A stretch of DNA of 64,000 bases from assembly GCF_029946505.1 (NCBI RefSeq), contig NZ_JARZHG010000002.1:790279-854278 (forward strand), read 5' to 3'. This DNA comes from Polyangium sp. y55x31 (GTDB lineage: Bacteria > Myxococcota_A > Polyangia > Polyangiales > Polyangiaceae). The notes below the pieces were generated by a model, which saw only the letters and a program-made list of their open reading frames with translations, made no database searches and was not told the origin of the DNA. Shown piece by piece: positions 1 through 6,553 of this stretch (its first letter is position 1; the number at the start of each line of letters is the position of its first letter). The translations under genes and the position numbers were made by a program.

Positions 1-2
1 TC

Positions 3-1001
3 CTCGGCCAGCCCGTCATCAGCGCCGTCGCGGATCGCGCGAAAATGGCGCGGCACGGGGTGAAGGTCGAGGACGCATTCACCGTGATCGCCGCGGCACG
101 CGAAGGCGTGCGCGTCGGCGACATCTACGAGGATCAGCGCAAGTTCGATCTTCGCGTGCTGAATCCTCCGGCCGAGCCTTCGGCGGCGGCGCTCGGTGAG
201 CTTTTCGTCGAGACCTCGAGCGGCCGCAGTGTCCCGCTGCGCGAAGTGGTCACGCTCGCCGAGGGTGATGGACCGAGCTCGATTCGAAGGCAGGATCGGG
301 AACGCACGGTACGCGTCGACGTGAATTTGCGGGGGCGCGACCTCGTCTCCTGGGTCGCCGAGGCCAAGGCGGTCGTCGAGCGCGACGTCCCGCTCGCGAG
401 CGGCTACCAGATCGCGTGGGGCGGGCAATTCGAGAACTTCGAGCGGGCGCAGAAGCGGCTCGCGCTGCTCGTGCCGGCCGTCGTGGTGATCATCTTCGGC
501 ATGTTGCTCTGGATGTTCCAGAACGTGCGGCTCGCCCTGGCCGTCTTCATGATGGTGCCGCTCTCGCTCGTGGGCGGCATGTTGGGCCTGCTCGCGCGAG
601 GCCTGCCGTTCAGCTTGTCGGCGGCGGTCGGGTTCATTGCGCTCGGCGGCGTGGCGGTGCTGAACGGGGTGGTGATCGCCAGCGAGGTGCGGAGGCGCCT
701 CACCGCGCGCGAGCCGCTCGACGAGGCGATCACGCGTGGGGCGGCGGCCGTCGTGCGCGCGGTGCTCACGACCGCGGCCGTCGCGGCGCTCGGCTTCTTG
801 CCGATGGCGCTCGCGGACAGCGCCGGCGCCGAGGTGCAGCGCCCTCTCGCGACGGTCGTCATCTTCGGAATGTTTTTCGGGACGATCACCACGCTCGCAG
901 TCCTGCCCGGCGCGCTGCGGGCGACGCTCGCGGGAAAGCGATTCGAGCCGCCCGCCGTGGAGGAGGCGTCGATCGATGCGTGCTCGCCGGCCATCACTTG
1001 A
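3..1001 (+). CDS. CzcA/CusA-type RND efflux pump, C-terminal part (5' end outside window)
   Basis: The frame is open from base 3, so this is the C-terminal third of a longer protein (the family is about 1,030 aa). The visible part begins in the periplasmic porter/docking region and runs into the second membrane half: a GGQFENFERAQ motif typical of heavy-metal RND pumps is followed by five hydrophobic segments, including one reading LSAAVGFIALGGVAVLNG, which is near-diagnostic of the CzcA/CusA branch. The family are proton-driven inner-membrane pumps that work with a periplasmic adaptor and an outer-membrane channel. No intact adaptor or channel gene follows in this window; only a collapsed HlyD-type adaptor from a different family lies at 1.8-2.2 kb. 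The substrate cannot be read from this fragment. Confidence 0.93.
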   Translation, partial: LGQPVISAVADRAKMARHGVKVEDAFTVIAAAREGVRVGDIYEDQRKFDLRVLNPPAEPSAAALGELFVETSSGRSVPLREVVTLAEGDGPSSIRRQDRERTVRVDVNLRGRDLVSWVAEAKAVVERDVPLASGYQIAWGGQFENFERAQKRLALLVPAVVVIIFGMLLWMFQNVRLALAVFMMVPLSLVGGMLGLLARGLPFSLSAAVGFIALGGVAVLNGVVIASEVRRRLTAREPLDEAITRGAAAVVRAVLTTAAVAALGFLPMALADSAGAEVQRPLATVVIFGMFFGTITTLAVLPGALRATLAGKRFEPPAVEEASIDACSPAIT

Positions 1002-1066
1002 AAGGAGCGGCCTGCTCTACCTGCATCCCCCATGGACGGGCGACCGGCGACGCCCCTCCTCGTGGG

Positions 1067-1720
1067 TCATTTCTCCTGCTGTGACCCGTTCGGCAATCGC
1101 GCCGCACCTGCGCATGCGCCCGCGAGCACAGTGTCGATGGCCGCGGCGGCGTAGTCCTCGCTGACGGCCTCGCCGCGGTGGATGAGGCGTGCGTAGAGTC
1201 CCCCGAAGATCAGGTCGAGGATGATCTCCCCATTCACGTCCGCGGGCAATTCGCCACGCGCGATACCGCGCTCGAGCAAGGCCGTCATGCGCTGCCAGCG
1301 TCGATCTCTCAGGACCCTCGAAAGGGCCTCGACCTCCGGATCCGCGCGCTCCGTCTGAAGCATCCGCACGATGCCCCGGCCCGTGGGCGTTTGGGACGTC
1401 CGCACGGTCCTCATGACCACGGCCAGGAGATCCCCGCGCAGCGTGCCCGTATCGATCGCCTCCTCCTCGTCGGCGGCCACGCGCATCGACGCCGTGACGA
1501 GCTCCGCCTTCGTCGGCCAGCGCCGGTAGATCGTCGTCTTGTTCACCCCCGAGCGCGCCGCAACGTCCTCGATGCGTAACGCGCCGTAGCCCACGCGCCC
1601 GAGCTCCTCGTGCGTCGCGGTGAGCACGGCCGACACCACGCGCTCGGCGCGCCCACGGACGCGCGTGCCCTCGGTGCGGCGGGTTCGATGAGCGGGCGGG
1701 GGGGTGCTGTCGTGACGCAT
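1067..1720 (-). CDS. TetR/AcrR-family transcriptional regulator
   Basis: A 217-aa protein with an N-terminal helix-turn-helix at about residues 30-80 (core IEDVAARSGVNKTTIYRRWPTK), the classic TetR DNA-binding signature, followed by a helical ligand-binding and dimerisation domain. It is divergent from the adaptor pseudogene at 1845-2155. Two 17-bp palindromes lie in the 124-bp gap, one about 55 bp upstream of its own start codon, so it very probably represses itself and the divergent gene. TetR regulators next to efflux adaptors normally respond to a pump substrate. Since the adaptor is now broken, this regulator may have lost its main target or act elsewhere. The inducer is unknown. Confidence 0.93.
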   Translation of the reverse strand: MRHDSTPPPAHRTRRTEGTRVRGRAERVVSAVLTATHEELGRVGYGALRIEDVAARSGVNKTTIYRRWPTKAELVTASMRVAADEEEAIDTGTLRGDLLAVVMRTVRTSQTPTGRGIVRMLQTERADPEVEALSRVLRDRRWQRMTALLERGIARGELPADVNGEIILDLIFGGLYARLIHRGEAVSEDYAAAAIDTVLAGACAGAARLPNGSQQEK

Positions 1721-1774
1721 GGGCCGAGTCTACCGAACGGATCCTCCTGAGTTTTCGCGCAGATCCTCCACAAA

Positions 1775-1791
1775 GGCAACTTGTTGTTGCC
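1775..1791. promoter_or_regulatory. Palindromic operator O1 for the TetR regulator
   Basis: GGCAACTTGTTGTTGCC: two 6-bp half sites, GGCAAC and GTTGCC, around a 5-bp centre. It lies between the divergent TetR gene and the adaptor pseudogene. A near-identical site in the opposite orientation lies exactly 40 bp away, and paired palindromes of this size are typical TetR operators. Binding by this TetR protein is inferred from position. Confidence 0.75.
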
Positions 1792-1814
1792 AATGTCCCA
1801 GCGGCCTGTACTAT
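1787..1814 (+). promoter_or_regulatory. Predicted sigma-70-like promoter of the adaptor pseudogene
   Basis: TTGCCA (1787-1792) and TACTAT (1809-1814) are separated by 16 bp, close to the housekeeping consensus. The -35 box overlaps operator O1, and the -10 box ends just before operator O2, so a repressor bound at either site would block polymerase. This is a prediction from sequence only. Confidence 0.5.
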
Positions 1815-1831
1815 GGCAACAACGAGTTGCC
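1815..1831. promoter_or_regulatory. Palindromic operator O2 for the TetR regulator
   Basis: GGCAACAACGAGTTGCC: the same GGCAAC/GTTGCC half sites as O1. Taken as a reverse complement it differs from O1 at one base. It sits 13 bp upstream of the ATG of the adaptor pseudogene, right after the predicted -10 box. The 40-bp centre-to-centre spacing from O1 is close to four helical turns, which would place two dimers on the same face of the DNA. Confidence 0.75.
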
Positions 1832-1844
1832 TTGAGGGTCACGC

Positions 1845-2155
1845 ATGAGCACTGCGACATCACCTTCCGACGTCGTTCCCCAAGCCCCCGCCGTGGGGAG
1901 CGCCGCCGCGGGCGCCTCCGCGAAGCCGAAAAACAAGGGGCGCGCGCTCCTGTTCGTCCTGGCGCTCGCCGCCGTCGGCGGCGGCGGGGGGTACTGGTGG
2001 ACGCACCGCACCCTGGAGAGCACGGACAACGCGCAAGTGGACGGCGAGGTGATCGTGGTCCCGGCGCGGTGCGCGTGAAGCTGCGCGACGTGCCGCAAGG
2101 ACTCGTGCTCAGGCCCGGCATGAGCTTCGAGCTGTCCATCGATACCCGCGGATGA
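1845..2155 (+). pseudogene. Collapsed HlyD/EmrA-type membrane-fusion adaptor (internal deletion plus frameshift)
   Basis: The start encodes a cytoplasmic leader, one membrane segment (LLFVLALAAVGGGGGYWW) and the hallmark N-terminal adaptor motif STDNAQVDGEVIVVPAR; then the frame ends at 2078. From about 2070 the next frame continues with RVKLRDVPQGLVLRPGMSF and ends SIDTRG (stop at 2153-2155), which is the normal C-terminus of EmrA/HlyD proteins. The whole alpha-hairpin, lipoyl and beta-barrel middle, roughly 250-300 residues, is missing and the two ends are joined out of frame. Promoter, operators and start codon are intact, so the locus is a recent deletion remnant rather than random similarity. 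A short 77-aa peptide could still be made from it. Confidence 0.85.
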
Positions 2156-2189
2156 CGTTCGAAGGTTATCGAAGCATTCGAGCTGAATC

Positions 2190-2203
2190 CCCGGGATCCC
2201 GGG
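2190..2203. promoter_or_regulatory. 14-bp perfect palindrome upstream of the P450 operon
   Basis: CCCGGGATCCCGGG lies 26 bp upstream of the start codon of the ferredoxin reductase, in the leader of the P450 electron-transfer operon. A perfect GC-rich palindrome at this place could be an operator or an mRNA hairpin. In a genome this GC-rich chance occurrence is also possible. Confidence 0.3.
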
Positions 2204-2229
2204 CGCACGGAGAGAGGAGCGTCACCGCA

Positions 2230-3474
2230 ATGGAAGAGCGCATCGTGATCGTGGGAGCCGGCCAGGCCGGTGGCGAGCTAGCGGCCGGATTACGAAAACA
2301 GGGCTATCAGGGGCGTATCCTTTTGCTGGGCGACGAGCCGCATCCGCCTTACCAGCGGCCTCCGCTCTCGAAAGGATTTTTGCTTGGAAAGGTGGCCCTG
2401 ACCGACCTCTACCTGAAACCACGCTCGACCTATGAGCGCTTCGACATCGAGCTCAGGCTCGGCACGCGCGTCGAGAGCATCGACCGCTCCACGCGGGAGA
2501 TCTCCCTGCAGGATGGGAGCCGGCTGCCGTATGACAAACTCGTTCTGGCCACGGGAGGCCGAGCGCGTCGCTTGAGCCTACCCGGATTGGACAGTGCGAC
2601 GCTCGAGAACCTGTTCTCGGTGCGATCGATCTCCGATATCGAGGCGATGCGCGCGAAGTTCGTCTCGGGCAACCGGCTCATCATCATCGGCGGCGGCTAC
2701 GTCGGGCTCGAGGTCGCGGCCGTGGCCGTGCAGCTCGGGCTACGCGTCATGGTGCTGGAGGCGGCGCCTCGCCTGCTCTCCCGCGTGACGGGTCCGGAGG
2801 TGTCGTCGTTCATCGAGCAACTTCACCGCGGCCGGGGCGTGGAATTCCGCCTCTCCTGCGAGGTGCAGGGTCTTGCGCTCGACGAGGCGCGGCAAAAGGT
2901 GCGCGGCGTGAACGTCGTTTGTCATGGCGTGCCCGAGCGACTCGATGCGGATCTCGTGCTCGTCGGAATCGGCCTCGTCCCGAACACGGAGCTGGCCTCC
3001 GGGGTGGGCCTCGCCGTCGACGACGGCATTGTCGTCGACGAATACGCCTGTACGGCGGATCCGGCCATCCTCGCCATCGGAGATTGCGCGAATCAGCCGA
3101 GCGCCTACACGGGCGGACGCATCCGGCTCGAATCCGTGCCCAATGCGATCGAGCATGCGCGCGTCGCCGCCGCCACCCTGATGGGCAAGCGCGAGCCTTA
3201 TGCCGCCATTCCCTGGTTCTGGTCGGACCAGTACGGATTGAAGCTGCAGATGGTCGGGCTCTCCAGCGGCTACGAGCAATGCATCACGCGAGGATCCGCC
3301 GGGGGCAAGGAATTCTCGGCCTTCTATCTCGACGACAAACGGGTCATCGCCGCGGATGTCATCGGCCGCCCCGCGGATTTCATGGCCGCGAAACGGCTGG
3401 TTTCGAGCCGGGTCGAGGTGGACGTCGCCCGCCTGGGCGACGCGGCCGTCCCGCTCGCCAGTTTTACCGCTTGA
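2230..3474 (+). CDS. NAD(P)H-dependent ferredoxin reductase of a class I P450 system (putidaredoxin-reductase-like)
   Basis: A 414-aa FAD protein, close to putidaredoxin reductase (about 420 aa). It shows an N-terminal FAD-binding GAGQAG motif near residue 10, PPYQRPPLSK, a second Rossmann motif for NAD(P)H (IIIGGGYVGLEVAA), and the AIGDCAN motif that closes the FAD site, followed by RLESVPNAIEHAR as in this family. The ATG at 2230 is chosen because the purine-rich GAGAGGAGC lies just before it; an earlier in-frame ATG at 2152 overlaps the pseudogene and adds 26 atypical residues. It passes electrons from NAD(P)H to the ferredoxin encoded next, which feeds the P450 at 3892. The three genes are in order on one strand with short gaps. 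Confidence 0.92.
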   Translation: MEERIVIVGAGQAGGELAAGLRKQGYQGRILLLGDEPHPPYQRPPLSKGFLLGKVALTDLYLKPRSTYERFDIELRLGTRVESIDRSTREISLQDGSRLPYDKLVLATGGRARRLSLPGLDSATLENLFSVRSISDIEAMRAKFVSGNRLIIIGGGYVGLEVAAVAVQLGLRVMVLEAAPRLLSRVTGPEVSSFIEQLHRGRGVEFRLSCEVQGLALDEARQKVRGVNVVCHGVPERLDADLVLVGIGLVPNTELASGVGLAVDDGIVVDEYACTADPAILAIGDCANQPSAYTGGRIRLESVPNAIEHARVAAATLMGKREPYAAIPWFWSDQYGLKLQMVGLSSGYEQCITRGSAGGKEFSAFYLDDKRVIAADVIGRPADFMAAKRLVSSRVEVDVARLGDAAVPLASFTA

Positions 3475-3511
3475 AGACAATCGATACCTGCAAGGAATTC
3501 AGGAGGACATG

Positions 3512-3838
3512 ATGCCGAAGATCAAATTCATCGAGGCGGATGGGAAGGAGCACGAGGTCGAGGCACAGGAGGGGCAGTCCGTCATGCAGGCGGCGATGGA
3601 CAACCTCGTGCCAGGAATCGTCGCCGAGTGCGGAGGTTTCGCCAGTTGCGCGACCTGCCACGGCTACGTCGACGAGGCTTGGCTGACGAAGGTCCCCCCG
3701 CCCGACGCAGCGGAAGAGGGAATGATCGCGTGCGCCTATCACGTGCGGCCGAACAGCCGTTTGACCTGTCAGCTCCAGGTGACGCCCGCGCTGGAAGGCC
3801 TCGTGATTCGCCTTCCCCTCTCGCAGACGAGCGAGTGA
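3512..3838 (+). CDS. [2Fe-2S] ferredoxin, putidaredoxin/adrenodoxin type
   Basis: A 108-aa ferredoxin whose cluster ligands are Cys40, Cys46, Cys49 (CGGFASCATCHGYV) and Cys86 (PNSRLTCQL). Spacing and surrounding residues match putidaredoxin very closely, including the non-ligand Cys74 in the MIACAY region. It shuttles single electrons from the reductase at 2230 to the P450 at 3892. A perfect AGGAGG at 3501-3506 gives 5 nt spacing to the ATG at 3512; the ATG at 3509 is too close, so I start at the second. The gap to the reductase gene is 37 bp and to the P450 gene 53 bp, consistent with one operon. Confidence 0.96.
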   Translation: MPKIKFIEADGKEHEVEAQEGQSVMQAAMDNLVPGIVAECGGFASCATCHGYVDEAWLTKVPPPDAAEEGMIACAYHVRPNSRLTCQLQVTPALEGLVIRLPLSQTSE

Positions 3839-3891
3839 GGACCGGACAGCCTGCCGCGCTTTTTCTCCCAGTACCCGAGAGAGGTTCGAAC

Positions 3892-5127
3892 ATGAGTGCA
3901 TTCAGCGGACAGAAATTGAACGAGATCCCCGCGCACGTCCCGCCGGAGCTGGTTTACGAATACGACAGCAGCAGAGATCCACGGATGCTCGAGGATCCGC
4001 ACGTCCGGATGCGCTCCCTCATCCTCGAGGCCCCGCCCATCTTCTTCTCCCCGTACAATGGGGGGCATTGGTTCGTGACCCGGAAGAAGGCCATCATGGA
4101 CATCACGATGAACCCGGAGGTCTACAGCAACAGCCTCTTCGGCGCGCCGGGGGCACACGCAGGGGAACACGAGGCCCCGCAGCCGGGCTTCATGATGCTG
4201 CCCATTTCAGTGGATCCGCCGCAGCACACGGCGTACCGGACGCCGCTGAACCAACCGCTGGCGGCCAAAACCGTCGCCGCGCTCGAGGCGTCGATCCGGA
4301 CCATGACGAACGAGCTCATCGATTCCGTGCTCGGCGCGGGACGCTGCGATTTCCTCTCGAGCATCGCCGAGCCGCTGCCCGTCACGCTGTTCATGAAGCT
4401 TGCGGGCATGCCGACCAACCGCCTGGCCGAGTTCCGCGAGCTCGCCACGCAAGCCACGTCCGCCACGGTGGATCACGCGACCCGCGAGCAGATCTTCAAA
4501 CGAATCGCGGGGATCCTGGCGGAATCCATCAAATCCCGGCAGGAGAAGCGCGAGGACGATCTGATCAGCCGGCTGCTCGACGCGAACATCCAGGGCCGCA
4601 ATCCCACGTTCCATGAAATGCTGGGCTATAGCATCACCCTGTTCCTCGGGGGGCTGGAGACCGTGGTGAATGCCCTGAGCTTCGGCATTCGGCACCTGGC
4701 ACGTGATCAGGAATTGCAGGCGAAGCTCCGGGCCGACCCGAGCCTGCTCCCCGGAGCCATCGAGGAGCTCTTGCGGCTTTATGGCATCGCGTGCCCGCCC
4801 CGGCGCGTGACGCGCGACGTGGTTTGCCACGGCGTCGAGCTCAAGCAGGGCGACGTATTGTTGTTGCTCCTGCCAGCGGCCAATTACGACGACGCGGCGT
4901 TCCCGAACCCCGAGCAGTTCATCATGGGCCGGACGGAGCAGCACATGACGTTCAATGCCGGCCCGCACCGGTGCGTCGGTCTGCATCTCGCCCGCCTGGA
5001 GATGAAGGTATTCTACCAGGAGTGGTTGAAACGCGTGCCGCCATTTCGGCTGGATTCCCAGGCGCCGCCGCGTTTCACGGGTGGCTTCAACCTGGCGGTC
5101 ACGACCCTCCCGCTCGTCTGGGATTGA
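3892..5127 (+). CDS. Cytochrome P450, CYP101 (P450cam)-like
   Basis: A 411-aa bacterial P450 with a heme-ligand loop FNAGPHRCVGLHLAR (Cys361), an EELLR ExxR motif, and an I-helix LFLGGLETVVNALSF that closely parallels P450cam, as does the C-terminus ending LPLVWD. Residue Glu256 takes the place of the P450cam proton-relay Asp251, followed by the conserved Thr257. By anchoring on the shared SxDPP block, Phe100 and Met102 align with P450cam Tyr96 and Phe98. Tyr96 makes the hydrogen bond to camphor, so camphor itself is an unlikely substrate; a hydrophobic terpenoid-like molecule is a reasonable guess. The dedicated reductase and putidaredoxin-like ferredoxin upstream make this a self-contained class I monooxygenase. 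Confidence 0.94.
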   Translation: MSAFSGQKLNEIPAHVPPELVYEYDSSRDPRMLEDPHVRMRSLILEAPPIFFSPYNGGHWFVTRKKAIMDITMNPEVYSNSLFGAPGAHAGEHEAPQPGFMMLPISVDPPQHTAYRTPLNQPLAAKTVAALEASIRTMTNELIDSVLGAGRCDFLSSIAEPLPVTLFMKLAGMPTNRLAEFRELATQATSATVDHATREQIFKRIAGILAESIKSRQEKREDDLISRLLDANIQGRNPTFHEMLGYSITLFLGGLETVVNALSFGIRHLARDQELQAKLRADPSLLPGAIEELLRLYGIACPPRRVTRDVVCHGVELKQGDVLLLLLPAANYDDAAFPNPEQFIMGRTEQHMTFNAGPHRCVGLHLARLEMKVFYQEWLKRVPPFRLDSQAPPRFTGGFNLAVTTLPLVWD

Positions 5128-5256
5128 CGCGCTCCGCCTGCGCGCTCCCGGGCCCGCGGAGGGAGCCTGGCGCCGTGCGCCGGATTCCGCGATGACCGGA
5201 TATCCCGCCCTGCCTCCGCCTTGCGCGGCACGACCCCGGCGCGGTAGAGGAAGCGG

Positions 5257-5949
5257 ATGCATCACCGCGCACTCCTCCTCGTGGTTCCCTTCGCCGCGCT
5301 CCTCACCGGCTGCTCCGACGAGCTCCCGCAACCCGAGGTTCTCCCGCCTCCGGACGTCGTCAGCATTGCCGAAGCGCGCGCCTTGCCCGCCAACGAATAC
5401 ACGCAGGTCGAGGGCTTCGTCTCCGTCCCGCCGGGCACCTTCGTGACCGCTACCGGCGATTTTGGATTCGCGATCCAGGACGACACCGGCGGCATTTATG
5501 TCAGCCTCTACGACGAGCTCAAGATCCTCATCGGGGCCAAGGTCCGCGTCATCGGGCAGATCCAGCAGGTCTCCAAGCAGACCGTGCTCGTCACGAACGC
5601 GACCGGCCCCGACATCCTGCAAGGCGTCGAGGCGGTCATGCCGAAGGACGTCGCGACCGGGGACGTCGGCGAGTCGACCGAGGGCCAGCTCGTCCGCGTC
5701 AAGGGCACCGTTTCGAAAGCCATCGTCGAGGACAAACCTTATGGCATCAAAGCGTATGTCGACGACGGCTCCGGCGAGGTGGAGGTTTACGTGTGCTTTG
5801 CAGGCGACAAGCCCCTCATCGACACCACGAAGCTCACGAAGGGCACCGCCGTCGAGATCACGGGGTTTTCGCAGCAATACCTCGATCGATACGAGATTGC
5901 CCCGCGCGGGGCGGCGGATCTCGTGCTTCCTTCGCCGCCCTCCCCTTGA
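5257..5949 (+). CDS. OB-fold lipoprotein of unknown function
   Basis: A 230-aa exported lipoprotein: signal peptide with lipobox LLTGC (Cys19). The rest holds two repeated beta-rich modules. Each has the pattern of an exported OB-fold nucleic-acid-binding-type domain (a vEGFVSVPPG entry, then FAIQDDTGGIYV, then GAKVRVIGQI; the second copy has VRVKGTVSKAIVED, YVDDGSGEVEVYV and GTAVEITGF). Such domains occur in secreted nucleases and in stand-alone surface proteins; no catalytic domain is present here. It is convergent with the cupin gene, the two stops being 3 bp apart. It starts 129 bp after the P450 and is not obviously part of that operon. Confidence 0.75.
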   Translation: MHHRALLLVVPFAALLTGCSDELPQPEVLPPPDVVSIAEARALPANEYTQVEGFVSVPPGTFVTATGDFGFAIQDDTGGIYVSLYDELKILIGAKVRVIGQIQQVSKQTVLVTNATGPDILQGVEAVMPKDVATGDVGESTEGQLVRVKGTVSKAIVEDKPYGIKAYVDDGSGEVEVYVCFAGDKPLIDTTKLTKGTAVEITGFSQQYLDRYEIAPRGAADLVLPSPPSP

Positions 5950-5952
5950 GCG

Positions 5953-6315
5953 TCAGGCGTCGCGGTTCACCGTCGCGGGCGAGAACGCCGGCAGGCAGAC
6001 CGCGATGTACTCCGCGCCGTCCTCGCCGGGCGTGCTGTAGCGGACCCATTCTCCCTTGTGCGCGATGATCGCCTGACCTGCGCGCACGTCGACCGCTCCG
6101 CCCTCGTATTCGACGCGCAGCGTCCCGCGCAGCACGACCGTGTACTCGTCGAACGCCGGGCGCTGCCCCGGCTCGATCCAGCCCCCGGGGCTCCGCATGT
6201 GCGCCACGCTCGGGCTCTCGGTGCCCGTGTTGACGCGACCCACGTACTCGTCGATGAGCTTCGGCTTGTTCCCGGCCGCCTCGATGCGGGTCGGCTTCTC
6301 GATGAACGTCGGCAT
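5953..6315 (-). CDS. Small cupin-domain protein
   Basis: A 120-aa single-domain cupin with the beta-barrel pattern PGQRPAFDEYTVVLRGTLRV, then a turn and GQAIIAHKGEWVRYSTPGEDGAEYIAVCLPAF. Many cupins bind a metal through two His, a Glu and another His. Here the first motif lacks the usual His pair (PAFDEY in its place), so a non-catalytic or sugar/small-molecule-binding role is possible. The ATG at 6315 gives a normal cupin N-terminus; an upstream in-frame start would add 12 residues. It is divergent from the amine oxidase gene, with an 8-bp inverted repeat between them. Confidence 0.75.
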   Translation of the reverse strand: MPTFIEKPTRIEAAGNKPKLIDEYVGRVNTGTESPSVAHMRSPGGWIEPGQRPAFDEYTVVLRGTLRVEYEGGAVDVRAGQAIIAHKGEWVRYSTPGEDGAEYIAVCLPAFSPATVNRDA

Positions 6316-6363
6316 ACGAGGGGCGTAAGCCGAGACGCACGTCCGCGTCAATCTTTTCGCAAC

Positions 6364-6392
6364 GACGTGAGTGGGGGAACCATTCTCACGTC
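6364..6392. promoter_or_regulatory. Inverted repeat between cupin and amine oxidase genes
   Basis: GACGTGAG (6364-6371) and CTCACGTC (6385-6392) form a perfect 8-bp inverted repeat with a 13-bp spacer in the divergent intergenic region. It lies immediately upstream of a predicted promoter for the amine oxidase. The arrangement fits a regulator operator; no regulator gene is adjacent. Confidence 0.4.
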
Positions 6393-6398
6393 ATTCGT

Positions 6399-6426
6399 TT
6401 GGCGTAGTACAATAATCTAGTAAAAT
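6399..6426 (+). promoter_or_regulatory. Predicted promoter in an AT-rich patch, for the flavin amine oxidase
   Basis: TTGGCG (6399-6404) and TAAAAT (6421-6426) are spaced by 16 bp inside an AT-rich stretch (about 6405-6435) that stands out sharply from the surrounding GC-rich sequence. It is about 128 bp upstream of the chosen ATG. Prediction only. Confidence 0.45.
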
Positions 6427-6553
6427 TGAACACATAGGGTCGGAAGGGGACGCGCTGATACCGTGCATGCCCGATTGCCGCAGGGACGGGATTGGGGCAT
6501 GGGGGGGGAGCGCTGCTCCCGGCGCGGATGAGGCGCAGCGCAAAGAGGTCCTC

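Noticed and set aside
4207..5877. Minus-strand open frame of about 550 codons opposite the P450 and the OB-fold lipoprotein
   Set aside because: Antisense shadow of two good plus-strand genes with no motif of its own.
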